Under the pieces are notes generated by a model. It was not told the origin of the DNA and did not search any database. It saw only the letters and a program-made list of their open reading frames with translations. 64,000 bases of DNA from Candidatus Latescibacterota bacterium (lineage in GTDB: Bacteria > JAAXHH01). Of the stretch, positions 15,930-25,133 are shown piece after piece (within the stretch, counting starts at the first letter, position 1; the number at the start of each line of letters is the position of its first letter). The translations under genes were made by a program, and so were the position numbers. The DNA lies in assembly GCA_022822725.1 (NCBI GenBank), contig JAJEAN010000007.1, forward strand, positions 2,181,045-2,245,044, read 5' to 3'.

Positions 15930-18074
15930 ATGACGAAGACCGGGCAGAACAAAGAGGAGCCGCGGGGACGACGCCCCGCCGCACACGGCCAGGGTCGCGG
16001 CAACCGGCAGCAGGCACCGCGCCAGAGTCGCGGCAACCGGCAGCAGGCACCGCGCCAGGGTCGCGGCAACCGGCAGCAGGCACCCGGCCATGGACGCGGC
16101 AACCGGCAGCAGGCACCGCGCCGGACCCGTACCATCGTCATGTGGGTGCTTCTGGCCCTGCTGTCGGTGGTACTGGTACAGTTCTTCAGCCGGAACCGGT
16201 CCGACGGGATGGAAATCGGATACTCCACGTTCCGGGACCACCTGGCCAACGGGAACATCCTGAACGTGACGATCCTCGAAAAGACCATCGTCGGCGAATT
16301 CAGGAACGGGGTCAGTACACCCGTTCCCGGCGGCCGGGAATCCGTGGAATCCCGGTTCAAGGTCGAGATTCCTTTCGAAGACACGGAACTGATCGATGAA
16401 CTGGTGCGGCAGAACGTAACCATCACCGCGCGGCCAAAATCCAGCCCCTGGTATACGCACCTGGTCACCTGGCTGCCGCTGCTCCTCATCATCGGCCTTT
16501 GGATCCTCATCTTCCGGCAGATGCAGGGCGGCCAGAAGGGCCTTTTCTCCATGGGGAAGAGCCAGGCCAGGCTCACGGGAGCGCGCGAAGGCGTGAAGTT
16601 CAGTGAAGTGGCCGGCGTCGAAGAGGCGAAGCGCGACCTGCAGGAGGTCGTGGAGTTTCTGAAGCATCCGGACAAGTTCAGCCGTTTCGGCGCGCGCATT
16701 CCGAAAGGCGTGCTCCTGCTGGGCCCGCCCGGTACGGGAAAGACCCTTCTGGCCCGTGCGGTTTCCGGTGAAGCGGGCGTTCCCTTCTTTACCATGAGTG
16801 GCGCGGATTTCATGGAGATGTTCGTGGGGGTCGGCGCGTCCAGGGTGCGGGACCTGTTCAAGCAGGCCAAGGAAAACGCTCCGTGCATCATTTTCATCGA
16901 TGAACTGGACGCCGTGGGCCGCCACCGGGGTGCGGGCCTGGGTGGCGGACACGACGAACGTGAGCAGACGCTGAACCAGTTGCTCGTGGAAATGGACGGT
17001 TTCGAGCCGAACAGCGGGGTCGTCCTCATCGCCGCCACGAACCGCCCCGACGTGCTGGACCCGGCGCTGCTTCGGCCCGGACGATTCGACCGGCACGTCA
17101 CGGTGGACCGTCCGGACGTGAGAGGACGCGAGCAGATCCTGGAAATCAAGGCGAAGGACAAGCCGCTGGCGGAGTGCGTGAACCTGAAGACCATGGCCAG
17201 GCTCACACCGGGCATGTCGGGCGCGGACCTGGAGAACATCATGAACGAGGCGGCCCTGCTCGCCGCCCGGGAAGATCACGACCGGATCACCATGTCGGAC
17301 CTCGAACGCGCCAGGGACCGCATCGTCATGGGCTCGGAACACCAGCTGGTCATGTCGGAAGAAGAGCGCAGGACGGTGGCTTACCACGAAAGCGGCCACG
17401 CCCTGACCGCCGCCCTGATCCCCGAGATTGATTCCCCGCACAGCGTCACCATCATTCCCCGCGGGCAGGCGCTCGGACTCACCTACTCCATTCCGGAGGA
17501 AGACCAGTACCTGTATTCGGAAGCCTGGTGCCAGGGGCAGATCGCCTGTTTGCTGGCCGGACAGGTCGCGGAACGCATCGGGGTCGGCGACACGTTCAAC
17601 GGGGCCGGCGACGACATCAAGCGCGCCACGGAACTGGCGCGTCACATGGTCTGCGGCTGGGGGATGGGCAATCTCGGCCCTTTGGCCCTCGGCAACCAGG
17701 ACGGGGAAGTATTCCTCGGCCGGGAACTCACCCGGAAGCGGGATTACAGCAACAAGACGGCCGTGAAGGTCGACGAGGACATGAAGAGAATCCTGGATAC
17801 CTGCCGGCAACGTGCCGAAACCATCATTTCGAAGCGGGAAGACGTCCTGCACCGGATGGCCGAAGCCCTCCTCGAACATGAAACGCTGGACAGGGACCAG
17901 ATGGAACAGTTGATCGCGGGGAAACCGCTGGCGCCGGCCGTCAAGCGTGAGGCCGCATCGGGCCGGGAGGTGAAGGATGAAACCGGGCAGGCAGAGGAGA
18001 CCCGGGCAGACGATGACAAAGCTCCGGCCCCGACGCCATTCAAGGAACCTCCCCTGGCCGCGCCCGGAGTCTGA
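15930..18074 (+). CDS. ftsH: ATP-dependent membrane protease FtsH
   Basis: 714-residue AAA metalloprotease that degrades membrane and short-lived cytosolic proteins. Two transmembrane helices (about 69-87 and 170-190) flank an extracytoplasmic domain. The AAA module has GPPGTGKT, Walker [12 protein letters not shown] and the second region of homology ([20 protein letters not shown]). The protease has the zinc motif HESGH. Unlike usual FtsH, about 67 residues precede the first helix, including four copies of an 11-residue [11 protein letters not shown] repeat (residues 21-64). ATG 15930 has AAGG upstream; further upstream frame is not FtsH-like. The C-terminus is low-complexity. Confidence 0.95.
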   Translation: MTKTGQNKEEPRGRRPAAHGQGRGNRQQAPRQSRGNRQQAPRQGRGNRQQAPGHGRGNRQQAPRRTRTIVMWVLLALLSVVLVQFFSRNRSDGMEIGYSTFRDHLANGNILNVTILEKTIVGEFRNGVSTPVPGGRESVESRFKVEIPFEDTELIDELVRQNVTITARPKSSPWYTHLVTWLPLLLIIGLWILIFRQMQGGQKGLFSMGKSQARLTGAREGVKFSEVAGVEEAKRDLQEVVEFLKHPDKFSRFGARIPKGVLLLGPPGTGKTLLARAVSGEAGVPFFTMSGADFMEMFVGVGASRVRDLFKQAKENAPCIIFIDELDAVGRHRGAGLGGGHDEREQTLNQLLVEMDGFEPNSGVVLIAATNRPDVLDPALLRPGRFDRHVTVDRPDVRGREQILEIKAKDKPLAECVNLKTMARLTPGMSGADLENIMNEAALLAAREDHDRITMSDLERARDRIVMGSEHQLVMSEEERRTVAYHESGHALTAALIPEIDSPHSVTIIPRGQALGLTYSIPEEDQYLYSEAWCQGQIACLLAGQVAERIGVGDTFNGAGDDIKRATELARHMVCGWGMGNLGPLALGNQDGEVFLGRELTRKRDYSNKTAVKVDEDMKRILDTCRQRAETIISKREDVLHRMAEALLEHETLDRDQMEQLIAGKPLAPAVKREAASGREVKDETGQAEETRADDDKAPAPTPFKEPPLAAPGV
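15990..16121 (+). repeat. Four tandem 33-bp repeats inside ftsH
   Basis: In-frame 33-bp units at 15990, 16023, 16056 and 16089, differing by a few bases, encode four near-identical Arg/Gln-rich 11-residue units at the cytosolic N-terminus of FtsH. Confidence 0.95.
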
Positions 18075-18076
18075 TC

Positions 18077-18931
18077 GTGGATGATGAACGGGTCATCGAG
18101 GGTGACGGGTTCCACTGGGATTGCTCGCAACGCACCCGAATCATGGGCGTCCTCAACGTCACGCCGGATTCCTTCTATGACGGCGGCCGGTACTGGAACC
18201 CTTACAATGCCGTACGGCACGGTCAGCAGCTGGCCGACGAAGGCGCGGACATCATCGACGTAGGCGGTGAATCCACCCGGCCGGGCGCGGAACCGGTCGG
18301 ACTGGAGGAGGAACTACGGCGGGTCATTCCCGTCATTGAGAAATTGAAGGACCGGATCGGGCAGCCGGTGTCCATCGATACGCGGAAGGCGGAAGTCGCC
18401 CGCAGGGCCATAAGCGCCGGAGCCCGAATGTTGAACGACGTCAGCGGATTGACCGCCGATCCGGAGATGACCGGGACGGTCGCCGCAGCCGAAATACCCG
18501 TGGTGATCATGCATACTGCTGGTACACCCCGGGACATGCAGCGGAATCCCGGCTATCGGGATACCGTGGGCGAAATCGTCGAGTGGCTGGACGCACGCAT
18601 CGCACATGCCGTGGCGCGCGGCGTCCGAAGATCGCGGATCATTGTCGATCCCGGCATCGGCTTCGGCAAACGGCTCAGCGACAATCTGCTCCTGATCCGG
18701 TCCCTGGCGTCATTCCGACAGTTGCATCGTCCGATTCTGATCGGCCCGTCGCGGAAGTCCTTCATCGGCCGCGTGCTCGACGCGGAGAAAGACGACCGGA
18801 TGGAGGGCACGGCGGCCGCGGTCGCGCTCAGCGTCGCCAACGGCGCCAGCATCGTCAGGGTCCACGACGTCCGGGAAATGAGCCGCGTGGTACGCATGAC
18901 CGACGCAATCTGCAAGGCGCGGCAGGAGTAG
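18077..18931 (+). CDS. folP: Dihydropteroate synthase
   Basis: 284-residue folate-pathway enzyme joining para-aminobenzoate to dihydropterin pyrophosphate; the classic sulfonamide target. Both family signatures are present: GVLNVTPDSFYDGG (~residue 24) and DIIDVGGESTRPGA (~residue 60). Later conserved segments are SIDTRKAEVA, LNDVSG, DPGIGFGK and GPSRKSFIG. The start is GTG at 18077, two bases after the ftsH stop, so it is almost certainly in the tilS-hpt-ftsH operon. Confidence 0.95.
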   Translation: MDDERVIEGDGFHWDCSQRTRIMGVLNVTPDSFYDGGRYWNPYNAVRHGQQLADEGADIIDVGGESTRPGAEPVGLEEELRRVIPVIEKLKDRIGQPVSIDTRKAEVARRAISAGARMLNDVSGLTADPEMTGTVAAAEIPVVIMHTAGTPRDMQRNPGYRDTVGEIVEWLDARIAHAVARGVRRSRIIVDPGIGFGKRLSDNLLLIRSLASFRQLHRPILIGPSRKSFIGRVLDAEKDDRMEGTAAAVALSVANGASIVRVHDVREMSRVVRMTDAICKARQE

Positions 18932-18966
18932 GCGCCCACCGAAAACAAGGCCATCCATCTTCCATC

Positions 18967-19884
18967 ATGATCATTGACATCGTCATCCTGGGCTCCGGAG
19001 GCGCCATTCCGACCCTGACCCGAAACCTGCCGTCCGTTGCCGTCCAGTGCGACGGCCGCGTGTTCCTCTTCGACTGCGGGGAGGGCACGCAGACGCAGAT
19101 AGTCCGGGCGAAACTGCCCCTGAGCAAGATCGAGCGGATCTATATTTCCCATCTGCACGGCGACCACGTGATGGGGTTGCCCGGCCTTCTGATGACCATG
19201 GGGCAGATCCCGCGGGAACGGGCCCTGTACATCCACGGACCTCCGGGCATCTCGGACTTCGTGGAAGGCAACCGGCGATTTCTGGGCCACCAGTGCCCCT
19301 TCCCCGTGATTGTCACGGAGCACAAGGGCGGGCGGGTCTCCGAGGACGACACGGTCCTCGTCGAGGCCGTACCCGTGGAACACAGCTGCTTTACGCTGGC
19401 ATTCGCCTTCCAGGAAAGGGAGCGGCCCGGTCAGTTTCAGGTCGAGGAAGCACGGCGGCTGGGTGTACCGCCCGGACCACTTTACGGGCGGCTGCAGGCC
19501 GGTGAATCCGTGACGCTGCGGGATGGGCGGGTGATCGAGCCCGACCAGGTCCTGGGTCCTTCCCGGCGGGGCCGTAAAATCGTGTACGCCACGGATACCC
19601 GGCCGTGCGACCAGGTGGTGTCGCTCGCCCTCGAAGCGGACGTGCTGATCCATGACGGCATGTTCAGCGACGACCTTCGGGCGCAGGCCCGGCAGAAACA
19701 TCACTCAACGGTCGTGCAGGCCGCCCGCATCGCCCGGCGCGCGAAGGTCGGCAGCCTCGTGCTGACCCATATCAGTTCGCGCTACATGCAGGATGGGCCG
19801 CTGGCCGCCGAGGCGCGCAAGGTCTTCCCCGCCACCCGCGTCGCGCGGGATCTGATGGAATTCAACGTGCCCATGTACAAATGA
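18967..19884 (+). CDS. rnz: Ribonuclease Z
   Basis: 305-residue metallo-beta-lactamase-fold endonuclease that removes 3' trailers from tRNA precursors lacking an encoded CCA. This fits the tRNA genes here, whose CCA is not encoded. Zinc ligands are visible in SHLHGDH (~residue 60), with further His/Asp in VPVEHSC, YATDTRPC and LTHISSRY. The PHT-like/exosite segment of bacterial RNase Z lies in the middle. ATG 18967 follows folP by 35 bases with a weak AAGG upstream. Confidence 0.93.
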   Translation: MIIDIVILGSGGAIPTLTRNLPSVAVQCDGRVFLFDCGEGTQTQIVRAKLPLSKIERIYISHLHGDHVMGLPGLLMTMGQIPRERALYIHGPPGISDFVEGNRRFLGHQCPFPVIVTEHKGGRVSEDDTVLVEAVPVEHSCFTLAFAFQERERPGQFQVEEARRLGVPPGPLYGRLQAGESVTLRDGRVIEPDQVLGPSRRGRKIVYATDTRPCDQVVSLALEADVLIHDGMFSDDLRAQARQKHHSTVVQAARIARRAKVGSLVLTHISSRYMQDGPLAAEARKVFPATRVARDLMEFNVPMYK

Positions 19885-19898
19885 GACCGGCACGGCAC

Positions 19899-19964
19899 GG
19901 GTCCAGCCTCCATTCCCGGGTCACTCGTCCATTCCCGGGTCCAGCCTCCATTCCCGGGTCACTC
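19899..19964. repeat. 28-bp direct repeat in a convergent spacer
   Basis: An identical 28-bp sequence occurs at 19899-19926 and 19937-19964. Its core ccattcccgggtc occurs three times. The right copy runs into the last codons of the MBL-rhodanese gene. Confidence 0.9.
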
Positions 19965-21353
19965 CGCGGTCTCGCGCTGGACGGCCTCCCAGGCCGCCAG
20001 GCCCCCGACCAGGTCCATCACGTCGGCGATGCCGTTCCGCTTCAGGATGCTGGCCGCCATGGCGGAACGATAGCCGCCGGCGCACTGGACGACCACCGTG
20101 TTGCCGACGGGGATCTCTCCCAGCCGTTCTTCCAGGTGATTCAGGGGAACGTGCAGGCTGCCCCGGATGGACCGGTCGGCACGTTCCTGACCGGATCGGA
20201 TGTCGAGCACCAGGGGCGGGCGTTCGGAGTCCAGCCGGTCCCTGAGCGCCGCCGCGGTGATGCGGTCGGTCCGGCTCAACAGGTCTGGCCGTCCATCCAC
20301 TGCGTGCATGCCGCCCTTCAGGTAACCCGCGATGTGGTCGAAGCCGATGCGGCCCAGTCGCAGGGCGGATTCCTCCTCGGTGCCCGATTCCGTGATCAGC
20401 ACGATCGGCCGGTCCCTCCGCAACAGGATGCCCGCCCAGCTGGCGTACTGGCCACCAAGCCCGATGTTGATGCTGCCCTCCAGGTGCGCGCCCTCATAGT
20501 CCGCGGCGTCACGCGTATCGAGCAACTGGGCGCCGTCTCCCGCCTTGCGCATCACTTCCTCCAGTGAAAGGGGGTTCAGGTTGCGCTTCAGAAGATGGTC
20601 CAGCGTCTCGTGTTCCAGCGCGTTGAACGCGGCATCGTAGGTGAAATACGAAGGGGCTTCGGGCTGGTCCGTCGTGACCAGGCGGGTAAAGGTCTCACGG
20701 TCCATCGGCTGCAGGGCGTAGTTGTACTTCTTCTGGTCTCCCATGGTGGAGACCGTGTCCGTACTCAGGTTCTTGCCGCACAACGAGCCGGCCCCGTGCG
20801 CGGGATAGACGAGCGTCTCGTCGACGGTCGCCGGAATCAGCTTCCCGTGGAGGGAGTCGTAGAGCAGGCCGGCGAGGTCCTCGGCCTTCCAGCCGAGTGC
20901 GGCCCGCAGGTCCGGACGGCCCACATCGCCGATGAACAGGGTGTCCCCGGTCAGCGCGGCGTAAGGCGCGACCGGCTCCTCGGGATCGTAGACCAGGATG
21001 CAGACGGACTCGGGAGAATGCCCGGGCGTCTCGAGAAAGGTGAGCCGGATCTCGCCCAGGTTCATGCCGTCGCCGTCCCTCATCGGCTCGAAGGCGTAGT
21101 CCGCCTCGGCGCGCGCCCCGAGATGGATACTGGCGCCCGTGCGGTCTCTCAGTTCCAGGTGGCCCGCGGCGAAATCCGCGTGGAAATGCGTAAGGAAGAC
21201 ATGGTCGATGGTCATGTTCCGGGCTTCGGCCTCTTCGATGTACTGGCCGATGTCGCGCTGTGGATCCACGACGGCCGCGACGCCGGCGGATTCGTCCCCG
21301 ATGAAATAGGACGCATGGGCGAGACAGCCCAGGTAGTACTGGTTCAGTATCAT
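19959..21353 (-). CDS. Persulfide-dioxygenase-like MBL protein with two rhodanese domains
   Basis: 464 residues. The N-terminal ~240 form a metallo-beta-lactamase fold of the ETHE1/persulfide-dioxygenase group: THFHADFAAGHLEL, TPGHSPESV and GDTLFIGDVGRPDL supply the iron ligands. Two rhodanese modules follow (~260-350 and ~370-460). The second has a candidate catalytic Cys (VVVQCAGGYRSA). The first lacks it (VLITESGTEEE), so it is probably structural. The predicted role is oxidation of glutathione- or low-molecular-weight persulfides and sulfide detoxification. ATG 21353 has GGAAGGAG six bases upstream. Confidence 0.88.
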   Translation of the reverse strand: MILNQYYLGCLAHASYFIGDESAGVAAVVDPQRDIGQYIEEAEARNMTIDHVFLTHFHADFAAGHLELRDRTGASIHLGARAEADYAFEPMRDGDGMNLGEIRLTFLETPGHSPESVCILVYDPEEPVAPYAALTGDTLFIGDVGRPDLRAALGWKAEDLAGLLYDSLHGKLIPATVDETLVYPAHGAGSLCGKNLSTDTVSTMGDQKKYNYALQPMDRETFTRLVTTDQPEAPSYFTYDAAFNALEHETLDHLLKRNLNPLSLEEVMRKAGDGAQLLDTRDAADYEGAHLEGSINIGLGGQYASWAGILLRRDRPIVLITESGTEEESALRLGRIGFDHIAGYLKGGMHAVDGRPDLLSRTDRITAAALRDRLDSERPPLVLDIRSGQERADRSIRGSLHVPLNHLEERLGEIPVGNTVVVQCAGGYRSAMAASILKRNGIADVMDLVGGLAAWEAVQRETAE

Positions 21354-21375
21354 GTCGGACTCCTTCCGCTCCGGG

Positions 21376-21432
21376 CCCGTGGATCGCCGCGCCTGCCGCG
21401 GTCCAGCCCCGTGGATCGCCGCGCCTTCCGCG
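21376..21432. repeat. 25-bp direct repeat upstream of the MBL-rhodanese gene
   Basis: 25-bp units at 21376-21400 and 21408-21432 differ at one base. The 98-base spacer between the peptide-binding protein gene and this gene is mostly made of them. Confidence 0.85.
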
Positions 21433-21451
21433 CTCCGGCCCCGTCTACGTA

Positions 21452-23191
21452 CTACCTCCGGGCAGGCAGGGCAAGTTCCGGTTCTTCTTCCGCCAGATAG
21501 AAGGTGATGGAGGAACTCATCACCTGGTCGCCCCGCCACGACCGGTAACCTGACGCGTTCGGCTCAAGCGCCGATCCTTTCAGGTAGGGCTTCCAGACCT
21601 GCGCGCGCTGCCGGTGCCACAGGAATACACCGGCGACGTCTTCCACCAGCAGCCTTTCCGCTTCCCTGTACAGTGAAATCCGGCGGTGCGGATCCCTGAC
21701 CTCGGCCCCGGCCGCGGTCATCAGTGCGTCGAAATCGGCGTTGTTCCAGTTGTGCCTCCCATTCGACCGCCACAGTCCCAGGAGATTGCTGGGATCCACG
21801 AAATCGAATTCGTAGGGAACCATGCCGAAGGCCAGGGTGTGATTGTTGAGGCCGTCCATGAAGACCTTGTTCTCCACGTTGCGCACTTCGACTTTCAGAT
21901 TGAGATTCCGCTGCAGCATCGCCTGGATGCCCTCCGCCGCGTCCCGGTGCATGACGATCTCGTTCCTCAGCCACATGTCCAGTTCGGGAATGCCGCGGCC
22001 ATCGGGATACCCCGCATCCGAAAGTAGCTGCCGGGCGCGTTCAGGATCATATCCCTGGCTTTCCGCGTAAGCATTGTCGGAGTAGGCCGGGAACCCGGGC
22101 GGCAGCATGGCGTAGCCGGGTATGGCGAACCCCTTCAGCGCGGAACGGCATATGGCGTCCCGGTCGATGGCGAGGCTCAGCGCGAGCCGGACCCGCCGGT
22201 CGTTGAACGGAGGTTGCGTCACGTCGAAAAACAGGTAATGGGTCCAGAAATTTGGCCAGGTATGGACCTGGTCGCTCAGTGTGTCGTCGGAAAGCAGTCG
22301 GGCCAGTTCCGCCTGGTTCTCCACCTCGGTAAAGTCGATCTCGTCGGCCTCGTACGCCGGAATCCGCGGAGGCGGCGTGGTCAGGTTGAACATCTTGTAG
22401 ATCAACTTTTCCAGGTAGGGCTTGTCCACCCCGCGGTACATGGGATTGGCCTCGTAGACCATCCGCTCGCCTTTGTTCCATTCCACCATGACGAAGGGAC
22501 CGGAAGACACGCAGGTTTCCGGCCGGGTGGACCACGTGTCACCATACTTGCGCACCGAATGTTCGGGCGATACCCACGAGTAGGTCAACAGCAGAGGCAG
22601 GTGGGGCGTGGTTTCTTCGGTCGCTATGTGGAGAGTCAGGTCGTCGGATGCCCACACGCCGAGGGAGTCCACCGGCACACTGCGGGCGACGACGGCCTGC
22701 CAGTTCCGGATCGGCTGGTAGTACCACCCGAAGTCGTAGGCGTTTTGCGGATCGGCGCCGCGGCGAAGAGAGAAAACGTAGTCGTGCGCCGTCAACGGCC
22801 GGCCGTCGCTCCATTGCAGCCCCGGCCGCAGGTGGAAGGTCCAATCCAGCCCGTCATCCGACACCTCCCATCGTTCCGCCGCGCCGCCCCGCAGTTCGAA
22901 ATTCCGGTCGGTGCGCGTCAGGGGTTCGGCGATGATGTATTTCCCCGCGGCGCCCTTGTAAACCGTACGGAACCACTCGTTATAGGGCCGTGACTCGGAG
23001 AAAACGCGAATGACCTGTTGCTCGGGAGGAAGGGCGTCCTCGGGCAGCGTCACGCCGATGGAATTGACGTGACGCGTTCCGGTGCCGTCGACGAGGGGAT
23101 CGATCAGGCCGTAGGCCGACCAGGCCATCGCCGCGACGACGAACAGTAAGCCAGAACGCCTTAAAATCGAAAAGCCGTGCTTGTTTCGCAT
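21452..23191 (-). CDS. Oligopeptide ABC transporter substrate-binding protein (OppA/DppA-like)
   Basis: 579-residue SBP_bac_5 protein. It has an N-terminal signal sequence or anchor (SGLLFVVAAMAWSAYGLI) and no lipobox. Typical features include IAEPLTR, GAAERWEVSDDGLDWTFHLRPGLQWSDGRPLTAHDYVFSLRR-type sequence and LALSLAIDRDAI. It captures peptides, or related ligands such as opines, for the permeases encoded upstream on the same strand. It is longest at the C-terminus, which holds no extra domain. Confidence 0.9.
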   Translation of the reverse strand: MRNKHGFSILRRSGLLFVVAAMAWSAYGLIDPLVDGTGTRHVNSIGVTLPEDALPPEQQVIRVFSESRPYNEWFRTVYKGAAGKYIIAEPLTRTDRNFELRGGAAERWEVSDDGLDWTFHLRPGLQWSDGRPLTAHDYVFSLRRGADPQNAYDFGWYYQPIRNWQAVVARSVPVDSLGVWASDDLTLHIATEETTPHLPLLLTYSWVSPEHSVRKYGDTWSTRPETCVSSGPFVMVEWNKGERMVYEANPMYRGVDKPYLEKLIYKMFNLTTPPPRIPAYEADEIDFTEVENQAELARLLSDDTLSDQVHTWPNFWTHYLFFDVTQPPFNDRRVRLALSLAIDRDAICRSALKGFAIPGYAMLPPGFPAYSDNAYAESQGYDPERARQLLSDAGYPDGRGIPELDMWLRNEIVMHRDAAEGIQAMLQRNLNLKVEVRNVENKVFMDGLNNHTLAFGMVPYEFDFVDPSNLLGLWRSNGRHNWNNADFDALMTAAGAEVRDPHRRISLYREAERLLVEDVAGVFLWHRQRAQVWKPYLKGSALEPNASGYRSWRGDQVMSSSITFYLAEEEPELALPARR

Positions 23192-23236
23192 GTTGCACCT
23201 GCCGTGGGCGTTGCACCTGCCATGGGGCGGGAAGCC

Positions 23237-24100
23237 CTACTCGTTCATCCTCGGGTCGAGGGCGTCGCGCAGGCCGTCGCCGATGAGCGAGAATCCAAGC
23301 ATGACCAGGGCGATCATGAATACCGGAAAAAGGGCGAGGTGCCAGTAGTAGATCACATTGGGCAGGTGGCTGCTGACCATCTGGCCCCAGCTCGGCGTGG
23401 GCGGATTGATGCCCAGTCCGAGGAAGCTCAGTCCGGCCTCGGCGAAGATGGCCTGGGGAATGCCCATGGCCAGTCCGACGATGATGGGACTGAGGGCGTT
23501 GGGCAGCATGTGGCGCACGATGGTATGCACGTTGGATGCGCCCATGGAACGGGCGGCGCGGACGAAATCGGAAGCCCGCAGCGAGAGGAACTGCGCGCGG
23601 ACCAGACGGCATACGCCCACCCAGCCGGTCACGCCAATGGCGAACAGTACGTTGCTCAACCCGCTGCCCAGCCAGGCCATGATCAGAATGGCGAAAAGCA
23701 GGCTGGGGAATACCGACATGACGTCCACCAGGCGCATGACGATGTAGTCGGCCTTGCCCCCCTTGAATCCGGCGATCGCCCCAAGGGGCACCCCGATCAG
23801 CAGGGAAATCATCTGCGCGACGAACCCCACGATGAGCGAGATCCGGGCGCCGTAGACGATCCGGCTGAAGTAGTCCCGGCCGATGCTGTCCGTGCCCATG
23901 GGGTGGGTCCAGGACGGAAACTGCCAGGCTTCGTCGAAATTGGCCTCGGAATAATGGGACGGCGAGACCCAGGGCGCAAAGACGGCCATGAAAGAGATTA
24001 CGATGATGATGATGGCCGCGGCGACGGACAGCTTGTTCTTCATGAAGCGACGCAGTGCGTCGCGCCAGAGTCCGCCGTCGTATGGGGTGATTTCCGTCAT
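23237..24100 (-). CDS. Oligopeptide ABC transporter permease (OppC/DppC-like)
   Basis: 287-residue permease with an N-terminal cytoplasmic tail (FMKNKLSVAAAIIIIVI starts the first helix) and five further helices. The OppC-type segments HPMGTDSIGRDYFSRIVYGAR and the EAA loop ARSMGASNVHTIVRHMLPN are intact. It pairs with the OppB-like permease further upstream. Between the two permease genes lies a DUF368 gene, which is unusual for this operon type. Confidence 0.9.
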   Translation of the reverse strand: MTEITPYDGGLWRDALRRFMKNKLSVAAAIIIIVISFMAVFAPWVSPSHYSEANFDEAWQFPSWTHPMGTDSIGRDYFSRIVYGARISLIVGFVAQMISLLIGVPLGAIAGFKGGKADYIVMRLVDVMSVFPSLLFAILIMAWLGSGLSNVLFAIGVTGWVGVCRLVRAQFLSLRASDFVRAARSMGASNVHTIVRHMLPNALSPIIVGLAMGIPQAIFAEAGLSFLGLGINPPTPSWGQMVSSHLPNVIYYWHLALFPVFMIALVMLGFSLIGDGLRDALDPRMNE

Positions 24101-24110
24101 GGTACGGGTC

Positions 24111-24176
24111 TTTCCTGTGATGGACCTTTCGGTGCTGGGTTTTCCTGTGATGGACCTTCCTGTGCCGGTCTTTCCT
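24111..24176. repeat. 30-bp imperfect tandem repeat
   Basis: tttcctgtgatggacctt occurs at 24111 and 24141, exactly 30 bases apart, with a third partial copy at 24171. The repeat fills the 94-base gap between the DUF368 gene and the OppC gene. Confidence 0.85.
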
Positions 24177-24194
24177 TTACTAGTCTGCCGTTTC

Positions 24195-25133
24195 TCAGGC
24201 GGATCGCCTCGTCGCGAGCCGTTCTATGACCACTACGATCGCGCAGCCTGCGATGCCCAGGCCGATGGACAGCAGGACTTCTCCCGAAAGCGACGCGGGC
24301 AGGACGTTCGCCTCGACCAGGGGTTTTACCTCACCATGGCGGTCGGTAAACGTCTCCACCGTTTCCTTCCACGGCCATATCTTGCGCAATGAGCCGGCCA
24401 TGAGCCCTATGAGAGCCGCCACGGTCACGTCATGGAAGCGGCGCAACAGCCACCTGAGCACCCGCGCGAAGAAGACCAGTCCCAGGATCCCGCCGCACCC
24501 GAAAATGAAGATGGGCAGTAGATTACGCTCGACCACGGCGGTGAGCATGTACTGGTATTTCCCCAGGATGACCAGGATGAACGAGCCCGATATGCCGGGC
24601 AGAATCATCGCGCAGATCGCGATCGCCCCGCTCAGGAAGACGAACCAGGCGGCGGATGTCGTCTCGACCGGAACGGCGCCCACCAGGACGAAGGCGGCCG
24701 CGGCTGCCAGCAGTAAAGCGATTACCTCTTTCGCGGTCCAGCGGGACACCTTCCCTCGCACGGTGAAGATCGACGCCAGCACCAGCCCGAAGAAAAACGC
24801 CCAGACGTGGACAGGATGATGGTCGAGCGCCCAGGCGAAAAACTGCGCCAGGCTGAATATGGCTACGAAGATGCCGGTGACGAGGGCGATCAGGAACCGG
24901 TGGGGGAACCCGTCGAACGCATCGCCGAACCGGAAGGTAACCAGCGAACGCAGAAACCTCGCATTGACGGCGTGCACGGCGTCGAGCAACTCTTCGTAGA
25001 CGCCCAGTATGAAGGCCATCGTTCCCCCGGACACGCCGGGCACGACATCGGCCACGCCCATGCAGAAACCGCGGGCCGAGATGCCCAGGTAGTCACGGAA
25101 CGTCCGTTTCGAGCGCGCTTCAACGTAGTCCAT
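24195..25133 (-). CDS. DUF368 family membrane protein (PopT-type undecaprenyl-phosphate transporter)
   Basis: 312-residue polytopic membrane protein with eight to ten helices. The DUF368 hallmark GVADVVPGVSGGTMAFILGVYEELL lies near residue 25 (20-plus residues with the conserved D-V-V-P-G-V-S-G-G core) and is repeated in inverted-repeat fashion as CAMILPGISGSFILVILGKY near residue 175. DUF368 proteins (PopT) have been linked to recycling undecaprenyl phosphate across the membrane, so a cell-envelope role is likely. The start codon overlaps the stop of the upstream OppB gene (TAATG), so it is translated in the peptide-transporter operon. Confidence 0.88.
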   Translation of the reverse strand: MDYVEARSKRTFRDYLGISARGFCMGVADVVPGVSGGTMAFILGVYEELLDAVHAVNARFLRSLVTFRFGDAFDGFPHRFLIALVTGIFVAIFSLAQFFAWALDHHPVHVWAFFFGLVLASIFTVRGKVSRWTAKEVIALLLAAAAAFVLVGAVPVETTSAAWFVFLSGAIAICAMILPGISGSFILVILGKYQYMLTAVVERNLLPIFIFGCGGILGLVFFARVLRWLLRRFHDVTVAALIGLMAGSLRKIWPWKETVETFTDRHGEVKPLVEANVLPASLSGEVLLSIGLGIAGCAIVVVIERLATRRSA

